In this document: one piece after another, positions 25,142-32,562 of the stretch | Numbering within the stretch: the stretch's first letter is position 1 | Layout of the letters: every line of letters starts with the position of its first letter | Assembly (NCBI GenBank): GCA_035601835.1 | Contig: DATNNM010000011.1 | Span: 372,001 to 436,000 of the forward strand | From: Candidatus Tumulicola sp. | Lineage (GTDB): Bacteria > Vulcanimicrobiota > Vulcanimicrobiia > Eremiobacterales > Eremiobacteraceae | Direction of reading: 5' to 3' | Length of the DNA stretch: 64,000 nucleotides | Program-made: the position numbers and the translations under genes | The notes under the pieces: generated by a model | What the model was told of the DNA's origin: nothing | What the model saw: only the letters and a program-made list of their open reading frames with translations | The model's database searches: none

Positions 25142-25843
25142 ATGGGCATCGCGCCGACCGATCTCGCGAGCACGCTGCGAAGCTCGCAACCAGGCTGGAG
25201 GGCGCCGGTCGCGGCGCAACTCGACCTATCCCACTCAAGCGAAATAGCGGATACGCTGGAAGAAGCAGGACTTCAAGGTACACCACGCAGCGTCAGCGGC
25301 GGGTTCGCGACGCTCATCGCCGACCTGGAGAAGCGCTTTGAAAGCCTCTCGCAACAGCTGGCTAAAACGTTGCAGCGTTTGAGCGCCAGGTTTGCGGCGC
25401 CGCCGCCGCGCGCGCTCGAAAGCACGGCGGCGCGTCAGGCGCAATCGACCGTCAGTCCGTACGACGGGCTTATCCGAGCCGCCGCCGAGCGCCACGCGCT
25501 CGATCCGGCGCTGCTCGCCGCCGTCGCGCGGCGCGAATCCGCTTTCGACCCGACGGCCGTTTCCAAGGCCGGCGCACAAGGGCTGATGCAATTGATGCCC
25601 GACACGGCAAAATCGCTGGGCGTCTCGGACGCGTTTGATCCAGCGCAGAACGTCGAGGGCGGCGCCAAGCTGCTGCGCGGGCTCATCGATCAGTTCGGCG
25701 GCCGGCTCGATCTCGCGCTGGCCGCCTACAACGCCGGCCCTGGCGCAGTCCAGCGCTATGGGGGTGTCCCGCCATATCAGGAAACGCGGGCGTACGTGCG
25801 CGACGTCCTCGCCGACTACCGGGCAAAGGCTCTCGTCGGCTAA
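25142..25843 (+). CDS. Lytic transglycosylase (SLT domain) without signal peptide
   Basis: A 233-residue protein. Residues 1-100 are polar with a short coiled coil (TLIADLEKRFESLSQQLAKTLQRL) and no Sec signal. Residues about 105-228 are an SLT domain: YDGLIRAAAERHALDPALLA, catalytic Glu about 132 in ARRESAFDP, GAQGLMQLMPDTAKSLGV, DPAQNVEGGAKLL, LALAAYNAGPGAV. It cleaves the glycan strand of peptidoglycan. RBS AGGAG precedes the ATG. Placed 36 bp after fliI, it is probably exported by the flagellar/type III apparatus to open the wall for the rod, like FlgJ; that export route is inference. Confidence 0.85.
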   Translation: MGIAPTDLASTLRSSQPGWRAPVAAQLDLSHSSEIADTLEEAGLQGTPRSVSGGFATLIADLEKRFESLSQQLAKTLQRLSARFAAPPPRALESTAARQAQSTVSPYDGLIRAAAERHALDPALLAAVARRESAFDPTAVSKAGAQGLMQLMPDTAKSLGVSDAFDPAQNVEGGAKLLRGLIDQFGGRLDLALAAYNAGPGAVQRYGGVPPYQETRAYVRDVLADYRAKALVG

Positions 25844-25853
25844 GGAGCAAACC

Positions 25854-25874
25854 TATCGAGAATGATTCTCGATA
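25854..25874. promoter_or_regulatory. Fur-family (Zur/Fur) operator over the first start codon of the metal-uptake operon
   Basis: A perfect 21-bp inverted repeat: left arm TATCGAGAAT, central G, right arm ATTCTCGATA. The core GAGAATGATTCTC is close to the classic Fur-box 7-1-7 form (TGATAAT-N-ATTATCA). It overlaps the ATG of the solute-binding protein gene at 25862, so a bound repressor would block transcription over the initiation region. The likely ligand is the Fur-family protein encoded at 28554-28994, the last gene of the same operon. Confidence 0.75.
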
Positions 25875-26785
25875 AGGCCCGGCATTGCGCTGTGCCGGCG
25901 CTCCTCGGCGCGCTCATCTTCGCGGCGGGGTGCGCGCCGGCGCAGCGAGCAACCGGACCAAAGGATTCGCACGCGCTCACGGTCATCGCGAGCATCTCCA
26001 CGCTCGCGTCGCTAGTAGAAGCGGTGGGGGGCGATCGCGTCCTGGTGTACAGCCTCGTTCCGGTCGGAGCGTCGCCGGAGACCTACGAGCCCTCACCCCA
26101 AGACATGGTCAAGCTCTCTGCTGCGCAGGTGCTGTTCCTGAACGGCGCCGGCCTCGAGATCTGGCTCGCCAAGATCCTCAAAGGCGCGGCGGGCGAGCAT
26201 GTGACCCGGGTCGAGTTGTCTGCCGGACTTCCGGTGGCCGGGCGAACTCCGGACGGCTTGGGCGGCAACCCGCATCTCTGGATGGACCCGGTCTACGCGC
26301 AGGCGTACGTCCGAAAGATCAATGCCGCATTGACTGCCGCGGACCCTAAAGGCGCGCCGTACTACGCGCGCAACGCCCGGGCCGAAATGGCGCGGCTGCG
26401 CCAACTCGATGCCTGGGTGCGCAAGCAGATCAGCACCATCCCGCCGCAAAAACGCAGCATGATCACCTTCCACGACGCCTGGCTGTATTTCGATCGCCGT
26501 TACGGCTTGCGCGACGTCGGGGTCATCGAGCTATCGCCCGGACAAGAACCCTCCGCGAGCTACCTAGCGAAACTCATCGCGACGGCGAAGGAGAATCACG
26601 TGAACGCGGTGTTCGCCGAGCCGCAATTCTCGCCGAAACTTGCGAACGAGTTGGCGACGAGCGCGGGCATCCGCACGGTGACGGACCTCTACGATGACAC
26701 CCTGGGCACGACGCCGGAGCTGTCGTCCTATGACGGCATGCTGCGTTATGACGTCGCCCAAATCGTCAAGGCATTGAGCACATGA
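25862..26785 (+). CDS. Metal (Zn/Mn) ABC transporter solute-binding lipoprotein, ZnuA/TroA family
   Basis: A 307-residue lipoprotein with lipobox FAAGC (Cys about 24). It shows the cluster A-I fold: IASISTLASLVEAVGGDRVLV, then the first ligand region GASPETYEPSP, NPHLWMDP (His138), TFHDAWLYF (His204), AVFAEPQFS and DLYDDTLG (Asp278/279). The first ligand position, often His in ZnuA, is Glu73 here. There is no His-rich loop; the His-rich segment is instead on the ATPase. The stop overlaps the next gene (ATGA). The RBS AAGGAG lies 14 bp from the ATG, with the Fur-type operator between, so expression is probably metal-repressed. Confidence 0.9.
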   Translation: MILDKARHCAVPALLGALIFAAGCAPAQRATGPKDSHALTVIASISTLASLVEAVGGDRVLVYSLVPVGASPETYEPSPQDMVKLSAAQVLFLNGAGLEIWLAKILKGAAGEHVTRVELSAGLPVAGRTPDGLGGNPHLWMDPVYAQAYVRKINAALTAADPKGAPYYARNARAEMARLRQLDAWVRKQISTIPPQKRSMITFHDAWLYFDRRYGLRDVGVIELSPGQEPSASYLAKLIATAKENHVNAVFAEPQFSPKLANELATSAGIRTVTDLYDDTLGTTPELSSYDGMLRYDVAQIVKALST

Positions 26786-27690
26786 GCAAAACACCCGAGC
26801 ATCCGCACGACCACACGCACGTCGCGCCTGCCGACATCAAGGCGCCGGCGGATCACAGCCACGCGATCGCGCCGGTCGCTCCCCACTTGCACCGCCATGG
26901 CGATCACCAGGCATTCCATTCGAGTGTCGCCGCGCCCGGCGTCGTCGTCGCGCTCGAAGACGTGTGCGCCGGCTACTTTGGGCGCGACGTGCTCGACGCG
27001 GTGACGTTCTCCGTCAGCGCTGGAGAATTCATCGGGATCATCGGTCCGAACGGCTCGGGCAAGACCACGCTGCTCAACGTGATCGCCGGCTTGCACCCGG
27101 CGCAATGCGGCAGCGTGACGGTTTTCGGGGCGCCTCCGCCGCCGGATCATCGCCGCATCGGCTACGTGCCGCAGATCGAGTCGGTGAACTGGGCGTTTCC
27201 CGTGACGGTTTTCGACGTCGTGCTCATGGGTCGGTATGGACGGCTCGGGCTCTTCAGACGCCCAAACGAAGCGGATCGGCAGCGCACATTGGCCGCGCTC
27301 GAAGAAGTCGGCATGGCGGATCGCGCGGATTCGCAGATCGGCCAACTGTCGGGCGGTCAGCAGCAGAGGGTGTTCGTGGCGCGCGCGCTCGTGCAGGACC
27401 CGGACTTGATGCTGCTGGACGAGCCGATCGCGGGCGTGGACGCGACCAGCCAGCACGCGATCTTCACACTGCTCGAGGAGCGTCAACGCCGCGGCATGAC
27501 GATCATCGCCACCACGCACGATCTTTCGTGCGTGACCACATGGTTCGACAAAGTGCTGTGCTTGAACCACCACATCATCGCCTTCGGTCCGCCCGCCGAG
27601 GTGCTCAACGACGCCACGCTTTCCGCGACGTTCGGCAGCCACGTGCTCCTGATCCCCGAAGCCGGCGCGATCACCGGCCGCAGAGACTAA
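26782..27690 (+). CDS. Metal ABC transporter ATPase (ZnuC family) with His-rich N-terminal extension
   Basis: A 302-residue ATPase. The core (about 52-290) has Walker A GPNGSGKTTLLNVIAG, Q-loop YVPQIESVNW, signature LSGGQQQRVFVARAL, Walker B LMLLDEPIAGVD and the switch His in ATTHD. The first 50 residues precede the ABC domain and contain 11 His (for example HPHDHTH, DHSH, HLHRHGDH). Standard ZnuC proteins begin directly with the ABC domain. The extension may bind cytosolic zinc or manganese for storage or feedback; that is inference. It is coupled by ATGA to the binding protein and abuts the permease start. Confidence 0.92.
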   Translation: MSKTPEHPHDHTHVAPADIKAPADHSHAIAPVAPHLHRHGDHQAFHSSVAAPGVVVALEDVCAGYFGRDVLDAVTFSVSAGEFIGIIGPNGSGKTTLLNVIAGLHPAQCGSVTVFGAPPPPDHRRIGYVPQIESVNWAFPVTVFDVVLMGRYGRLGLFRRPNEADRQRTLAALEEVGMADRADSQIGQLSGGQQQRVFVARALVQDPDLMLLDEPIAGVDATSQHAIFTLLEERQRRGMTIIATTHDLSCVTTWFDKVLCLNHHIIAFGPPAEVLNDATLSATFGSHVLLIPEAGAITGRRD

Positions 27691-28557
27691 ATGGATTGGC
27701 TGCTCGCGCCGCTGCAGCAGGACTTCATGGTGCGGGCGCTCATCGCGTCCACGCTTATCGGTCTGACCTGTTCGGTGGTCGGGGTCTACGTCGTGCTGCG
27801 CAACCTTTCGTTCATCGGTGACGGCCTCGCTCACGCATCGTTCGCGGGGATCGTCATCGCGTATCTGCTCAAGATCAACCTCTATCTGGGCGGCTTGGTG
27901 TTCGCCGTGCTGACCGCGCTCGGCATCGGCGTCGTCAGCCGGCGCGCAGGCGTGTCGGTCGACACGGCCATCGGCGTGCTCTTCACCGCCGCCTTTGCGC
28001 TGGGCGTGCTGCTCATGTCGCGCGTGCGCAACTACGTGGTCGATCTGCAGGATTTTCTATTCGGGAACGTGTTGGGAGTCGATCGTCTCGACATCATCTT
28101 GGTGGCGACGCTGACTGGCGCCGTGCTGCTGATCGTGGCGCTGCTGTACAAGGAGCTGCTGTTCGCGTCCTTCGATCCGGCCATGGCGCGCGCGAGCGGT
28201 CTGCCGACGGGATTTCTTTACTACCTGCTGCTCGGGATGCTCGCCGTGACCATCATCGTATCGCTGCAGGCAGCGGGCATCGTGCTCGTCGCGGCGCTGC
28301 TCGTCACGCCTGCCGCGACCGCCTACCAGCTGACCGACCGCTTCGGCCCGATGATGGCGGCTTCCGCAATCGTCGGCGTGGTGTCCGCGGTCGTCGGTCT
28401 GTACGCATCGTACTACCTCAACGCGGCGTCCGGCTCTACCATCGTGCTCACCGCGACCGCCTGCTTTTTCCTCGCGCTCGTCTTCTCGCCCAAGCGGCGC
28501 TCGCTGTTGACCGCGGTGCTCGAAGCGCGACGCACGTCGCAAAGGAATCGCTCGTGA
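27691..28557 (+). CDS. Metal ABC transporter permease (ZnuB/ABC-3 family)
   Basis: A 288-residue permease with eight or nine membrane segments. Family motifs: CSVVGVYVVLRNLSFIGDGLAHASFAG near residues 28-55, GVSVDTAIGVLFTAAFALGVLL near 90-110, and VAALLVTPAATAYQLTDRF near 200-220, which contacts the ATPase. Length is typical. It starts one base after the ATPase stop and overlaps the fur-family gene (GTGA), so the four genes form one transcript. Confidence 0.92.
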   Translation: MDWLLAPLQQDFMVRALIASTLIGLTCSVVGVYVVLRNLSFIGDGLAHASFAGIVIAYLLKINLYLGGLVFAVLTALGIGVVSRRAGVSVDTAIGVLFTAAFALGVLLMSRVRNYVVDLQDFLFGNVLGVDRLDIILVATLTGAVLLIVALLYKELLFASFDPAMARASGLPTGFLYYLLLGMLAVTIIVSLQAAGIVLVAALLVTPAATAYQLTDRFGPMMAASAIVGVVSAVVGLYASYYLNAASGSTIVLTATACFFLALVFSPKRRSLLTAVLEARRTSQRNRS

Positions 28558-28994
28558 CCCTCCGAGCGCGCGGCAGACCTGAGTTCGACGACGTCTACCG
28601 CGAACTGACGCGCGCCTCGTGCCGCGTCACCGGGCCGCGCAAGGCCATCGTCACCGCCTTCGCGCATTTGCGGCGCTACGTCACACCCAAAGAACTGCAC
28701 GACCATCTGCGATCTGCAAAGGTGCGCATCGGGCTCGCCACGGTGTACCGGACGCTTGAGGTCCTGCGGCGGATCGGGGCCGCCAGCGCCGCGCCGCAAG
28801 CGCACGGCGAGACCGCATACCTCTTCTGCGCGATCTCACATCACCATCACGCGGTCTGCGTCCGCTGCGGACGGGTCGACGACGTTCCCTGCCGCTCGGT
28901 GGCGGGCTTCGCGCGCTCGCTGGCCGGCAATCTGCGCTTTCGTCTCACGCAGCACAAGCTGGAATTTTTCGGCCTGTGCGCGCGCTGTTCTTAA
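28554..28994 (+). CDS. Fur-family metalloregulator (probable Zur)
   Basis: A 146-residue repressor. The winged-helix part (about 10-85) has RASCRVTGPRKAIVTAF, TPKELHDHLRS and IGLATVYRTLEVL. The dimer/metal part has HHHHAVCVRCGRVDDVPC and ends LCARCS, giving the two CxxC pairs of the structural zinc site, plus His and Asp for the sensing site. Being last in a metal-importer operon, it most likely senses zinc (Zur) or manganese and acts on the palindrome at 25854. It starts with GTG inside the permease stop. Confidence 0.9.
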   Translation: MTLRARGRPEFDDVYRELTRASCRVTGPRKAIVTAFAHLRRYVTPKELHDHLRSAKVRIGLATVYRTLEVLRRIGAASAAPQAHGETAYLFCAISHHHHAVCVRCGRVDDVPCRSVAGFARSLAGNLRFRLTQHKLEFFGLCARCS

Positions 28995-28997
28995 GCT

Positions 28998-29231
28998 TCA
29001 CTTCGGGCCCTCGATGTCGGCCCGCGTTTGCGCGGCGATAGGCACGGTGCAGTCACTGGTATCCTGCTGCTGCGGGTGTTCGTTGCACCATTTGAGCCGC
29101 TCGGCGCGCTCGGCCGGATGACCGTACCACCAATCGACGTCGTGGGAATCGCTGGTGCCGAGATGCGCGAATGTCCACACCGCCCAAATCGAGATGATTA
29201 ACAGCGTGAGAAGAATGCCGGCATAACGCAT
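28998..29231 (-). CDS. Small membrane-anchored protein, EexN-like
   Basis: A 77-residue protein: an N-terminal anchor (ILLTLLIISIWAVWTFAHL), then an outer part with WWYGHPAERAERLKWCNEHP and DTSDCTVPIAAQ. The arrangement H-x-x-E-R-x-x-x-x-x-W-C-x-x-x-P ... DC resembles EexN-family lipoproteins (entry exclusion or cell-surface), in which the two Cys probably bond. The anchor has no lipobox Cys. It is convergent with the Fur gene, 3 bp apart. Its role is unknown; no conjugation genes are near. Confidence 0.65.
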   Translation of the reverse strand: MRYAGILLTLLIISIWAVWTFAHLGTSDSHDVDWWYGHPAERAERLKWCNEHPQQQDTSDCTVPIAAQTRADIEGPK

Positions 29232-29294
29232 GCCACCGCTACCTCCAATACGTTAACAGTATTATCGGCAAGAGAGGCAGAATGGTGCGCAGCC

Positions 29295-29981
29295 ATGTCA
29301 AAGAATCGGCCCAAAAAGCCCGGATCGGGGACGCCCGCTGCCGGGCGCCTCATCGGCTTGCTGCTCGCCGCCGCGGTCGTGATCACGCTGGGCGTCCTCA
29401 TCTACCTCACGGTCGCAGCCCAAAACCGAAGCGCGACCCCGGCGCCGGCGACACCGTCGCCCATGCAGTCCATGGCGATGCCTGTTCCGCACTCGAGCGT
29501 CGTGATCGGCGTTCTCGTCAAATCCCAAGGCAATCCGGGTCACGACAAAAAGGACCCGAGCGAAGTCGCCGGCTTCCAATATAACTCCGATCCTCCGACC
29601 TCCGGCATGCACCTGGAGCGCTTCTCCGATCAGCTCTTCGCGGACAGCCCGCTGCCCAAGTACATCCAAGTCCATTTGCTCGAACACGGCAACGTGCTGC
29701 TGCAATATAACTGCGCGTGCCCGGAGGTCGCGGCCGCGCTCAAGGATATCGCCGGAGCGTACGACTACCGGCTGCTGCCCTCAAAAGCCAACCTGCCGAC
29801 GCCCGACGACGTCCACGTCATCGAAGAGCAAGGCACGGGCGTGATCCTGGCGCCCTACCCAGCGATGAAATCGAAGATCGCGGTCACCGCGTGGACGCAT
29901 CTGCTGACGCTGGACAAGGTGGATCGCGCGCAGATCATGCGCTTCATCAACGCGTACTTGCACAATCCCGTCACCGGGTGA
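29295..29981 (+). CDS. DUF3105 membrane-anchored protein (copy 1)
   Basis: A 228-residue protein: basic N-terminus, one membrane segment (about 18-42, IGLLLAAAVVITLGVLIYLTV), a Pro/Thr-rich linker, then an extracytoplasmic DUF3105 domain (about 85-225). Shared motifs with the next gene are YNSDPPTSG near 95, PLPKYIQVHLLEHGNVLLQY near 120, a Cys pair in NCACP, VILAPYP and AVTAWTHLLTLDKVD. DUF3105 function is not known to me; the conserved His and Cys could bind a metal. Fourteen bases separate it from the second copy. Confidence 0.8.
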   Translation: MSKNRPKKPGSGTPAAGRLIGLLLAAAVVITLGVLIYLTVAAQNRSATPAPATPSPMQSMAMPVPHSSVVIGVLVKSQGNPGHDKKDPSEVAGFQYNSDPPTSGMHLERFSDQLFADSPLPKYIQVHLLEHGNVLLQYNCACPEVAAALKDIAGAYDYRLLPSKANLPTPDDVHVIEEQGTGVILAPYPAMKSKIAVTAWTHLLTLDKVDRAQIMRFINAYLHNPVTG

Positions 29982-29995
29982 CGAAAGGCGTGCCC

Positions 29996-30619
29996 ATGCG
30001 CTTCCAGTTCCTCTCATGCGCGATCGTCGCATCGGCGGCGTTACTGACGGGTTGTTCGAAAGGCGGCGCCGATTCGTCAACTGCAACACCGGCCGCCACG
30101 GCGAGCGCGACCGGTTCGGCGGCGCAAGCCGCCCCCGCTGTGGTACCGGGGACGCACTACCCGGCGCAAGGACACAAGCATTTCGCCGAAGGGGAGTCCA
30201 CCGCGTTCCATTATAACTCCGACCCTCCGACTTCGGGATCGCATAAAGAATTGTTCAACGACACGTTCGTGAGCCCGACGCCGCTGCCGAAGTTCCTGCA
30301 GGTTCATCTGCTCGAGCACGGCAACGTGCTGCTGCAATACAATTGCGAATGTCCGGACGTCGCGGCCGCGTTGGCGCAGATCGCGTACGAATACGATGCG
30401 CAGCAGGTCCCGTCAAACCATCTGCAGCCCCTGCCCGCGGACGTTCAAGCCGCCGAAGAAGGAGGTCTCGCAGTGATCGTGGCGCCGTATTCCGGGATGA
30501 AACATAAGATCGCGCTCACCGCGTGGACGCGCTTGGCGACGCTTGACCGCGTCGACAAATCGAAAATCGAAGGGTTCATCAACGCCTACCTGCACAACGC
30601 CGCTAATCTCAATCAATGA
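29996..30619 (+). CDS. DUF3105 lipoprotein (copy 2)
   Basis: A 207-residue lipoprotein: MRFQFLSCAIVASAALLTGC with a lipobox (LTGC, Cys about 20), an Ala/Thr-rich tether and a DUF3105 domain closely matching copy 1 (YNSDPPTSGSH, LPKFLQVHLLEHGNVLLQY, NCECP, IVAPYSGM, ALTAWTRLATLDRVD, FINAYLHN). The pair looks like a tandem duplication in which one copy took a membrane anchor and the other a lipid anchor. The frame is open upstream, but ATG 29996 starts the signal peptide. The stop overlaps the phosphoesterase start (ATGA), tying the DUF3105 pair to that enzyme. Confidence 0.82.
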   Translation: MRFQFLSCAIVASAALLTGCSKGGADSSTATPAATASATGSAAQAAPAVVPGTHYPAQGHKHFAEGESTAFHYNSDPPTSGSHKELFNDTFVSPTPLPKFLQVHLLEHGNVLLQYNCECPDVAAALAQIAYEYDAQQVPSNHLQPLPADVQAAEEGGLAVIVAPYSGMKHKIALTAWTRLATLDRVDKSKIEGFINAYLHNAANLNQ

Positions 30620-32340
30620 GCGGCGCGCGCAGGATGCTGGCCGCTGCGCTCGTGATGGGCGGGCTGGCGTTCGCGCTGACGGGCGCTTCTTCGAAGACCG
30701 GGGCTAAAGCCCCGGCACTACACACCGGAGCGATGCCAAACGCGACCATACAAGCGCTGCTTCACTCGAAGATCAAGTACGTCTTCGTCATCTACCAAGA
30801 GAACCACTCGTTCGACTCCGAGTTCGGCACGTATCCGGGCGCTGACGGCGTCTACTCAGACGCTGCGCGCGCGCACGGCTTCACGCAGAAGAATCCGGTC
30901 GACGGCACGGACGTCACGCCGTTTCGGATAACCGATCCCGACGTCGCGGACGTCGACCATACCCGCCAGACGCTGGTCAAGAAGATGAGCGGCGGGCGCA
31001 TGGACCGGTTCGTTGAGACCGAGGCCGCCATCTACCAGGGCAGGGGTGCGTCACCGGCGATGGCGGCTGGGATGGGCGACTCCACCATGCTCCATATCGA
31101 CTGCGACGCCATACCGTACTTGTGGACCTACGCGCATCGCTTCACGCTGTTCGATCGCTTCTTCCAAGGGATGACCGGCCCATCGACGCCGGGCAATATC
31201 GAGATCATCGCGGGCCAAACCGGCCTCACGCAAGCGGCCCGCCATCCCGAGCAAGTGGCCGACCCGGATGACCGCGGCCCCGGCGTGCCGGTCGTCAACG
31301 ATCTATTCCCGAACTATGGGCCGTTCAACGTGAGCAGGCCATACGCGCATCGCCAGGTGGACCTGACGTTCGTCAACGTGCTGCTCGAGCTCGAGCAGCG
31401 CGACGCGCTCGCCGTCGTCAACGACAACTACGACGTGCGCCAAGACGAGAGCGCGATCGCGAAAGCGCAAGCTGACCCGGTGGGGTGGGCCTGGTACCAG
31501 GAGGGTTATGCCGACCCGAACGATCCTAAGCATCTCACCTACATCACGCACCACAACGCGCCGCAATATTTCGGCTACGTCATGACCAACCGGACGATGC
31601 TGCGCCATTTGGCCGACCTCAGGCAGTTCGAGACCGACCTTCAAGAGGGCAGGCTGCCGGATCGCGGGTTGTTCTTCGTCAAGGGCGGCTTCAAGAATAT
31701 CTTGGGACTGGAACCCGCGAATCCGCAGCTGCGCGCGCTCGGCGCCTTCCGCGGCGATGACGATCACCCCGCATACTCCGACCAGCAGATCTCCGAGGCG
31801 CTCGTCGCCCACATGGTCAACGCGATCGCGCGCAGCCGTTACTGGAAGGATTCCGCCATCATCATCACCTGGGATGATTCCGAAGGCTACTGGGATCACG
31901 TGCCGCCACCCGTCTTCGAGCAGTGCCCGGATGCGGCGCCATGCGGCGACGGCCCGCGCGTTCCGGCGATCGTGATCTCGCCGTTCGCGAAATCGGGTGC
32001 GATCGTGCACGAGATGGACGACACGGCGTCCGTGCCGAAATTCGTCGAGACCGTTTTCGGTCTGCCCGCGATGGCCTCGCTACCTGATGAGAAGCCGTAT
32101 CTGCCGCGAGGACCGCGCGATGGCGACCCTCGCATCGGCGACCTGTCGGGGGCGTTCGATCTCGGACGGCTGCAAGGCAAACGGCAGCCGCTGCCGGCTT
32201 CGGCTGCGCTCATACCCGAAAGCGTGGTGATGTCGATACCGTCGCCGTGGAATTGCGCGAAGATCGGCATCGCGCCGGTGCCTCCACCGGCCGGCACGAG
32301 CGACGCGCCCCCGGCGGGCTACAGTCCTCGGCCAAAATGA
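30616..32340 (+). CDS. Secreted phospholipase C/acid phosphatase-family phosphoesterase (PF04185) with an embedded palindromic element
   Basis: A 574-residue exported enzyme of the alkaline-phosphatase superfamily. Signal peptide about 1-25. Motifs: VFVIYQENHSFDSEFGTYPG (metal-site Asn/Glu; family motif ENxSFDxxFG), GPSTPGNIEIIAGQTG, IIITWDDSEGYWDHVPPP (metal Asp/His), GPRVPAIVISPFAKSG and SVPKFVETVFGLP. Members hydrolyse phospholipids or phosphate monoesters in the periplasm. Residues about 27-37 (KTGAKAPALHT), between the signal peptide and mature domain, are encoded by a complete copy of the palindromic element at 30698-30722. The stop is followed by two strong hairpins. Confidence 0.88.
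   Translation: MSGARRMLAAALVMGGLAFALTGASSKTGAKAPALHTGAMPNATIQALLHSKIKYVFVIYQENHSFDSEFGTYPGADGVYSDAARAHGFTQKNPVDGTDVTPFRITDPDVADVDHTRQTLVKKMSGGRMDRFVETEAAIYQGRGASPAMAAGMGDSTMLHIDCDAIPYLWTYAHRFTLFDRFFQGMTGPSTPGNIEIIAGQTGLTQAARHPEQVADPDDRGPGVPVVNDLFPNYGPFNVSRPYAHRQVDLTFVNVLLELEQRDALAVVNDNYDVRQDESAIAKAQADPVGWAWYQEGYADPNDPKHLTYITHHNAPQYFGYVMTNRTMLRHLADLRQFETDLQEGRLPDRGLFFVKGGFKNILGLEPANPQLRALGAFRGDDDHPAYSDQQISEALVAHMVNAIARSRYWKDSAIIITWDDSEGYWDHVPPPVFEQCPDAAPCGDGPRVPAIVISPFAKSGAIVHEMDDTASVPKFVETVFGLPAMASLPDEKPYLPRGPRDGDPRIGDLSGAFDLGRLQGKRQPLPASAALIPESVVMSIPSPWNCAKIGIAPVPPPAGTSDAPPAGYSPRPK
30698..30722 (-). repeat. Palindromic element inside a coding sequence (inverted, consensus form)
   Basis: On the minus strand it reads TGTAGTG followed by CCGGGGCTTTAGCCCCGG, identical to intergenic copies. 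In the plus-strand phosphoesterase frame it is read without a stop and adds a GAKAPALH-type peptide just after the signal peptide. Confidence 0.9.
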
Positions 32341-32341
32341 G

Positions 32342-32390
32342 CCGCGCGTCGCGCTCGTGCAGCCCATTTCTGCACGAACGAGACGCGCGG
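32342..32390. terminator. Long hairpin after the phosphoesterase gene
   Basis: CCGCGCGTC pairs with GACGCGCGG, and TCGTGCAG with CTGCACGA, around a short CCCATTT loop, with small internal loops. It starts 2 bp after the stop at 32340. There is no T-tract, so it may act as a Rho-type or mRNA-stabilising structure rather than a classic terminator. Confidence 0.55.
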
Positions 32391-32397
32391 TCTGTCG

Positions 32398-32439
32398 CGG
32401 CGCTCCGGCGCGGGCGGGCAGTCAGTGACCGGAGCGCCG
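32398..32439. terminator. Second hairpin in the convergent spacer
   Basis: An 11-bp perfect stem, CGGCGCTCCGG with CCGGAGCGCCG, around a 20-base loop. It lies between the convergent phosphoesterase and membrane-protein genes and could serve both. The rest of the 222-bp spacer (about 32440-32562) shows nothing I can name. Confidence 0.5.
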
Positions 32440-32562
32440 CCGACACTTGTCAAGCAGTCTCCGGCCTCGAGTCGAGGCGCGTCGGACGAAATGATATAAA
32501 ACGGCCTTCACGCTCTCATCGAGGCGCGTCAGCGCGGCACGCAATGCGCCGCTACAACGCGC

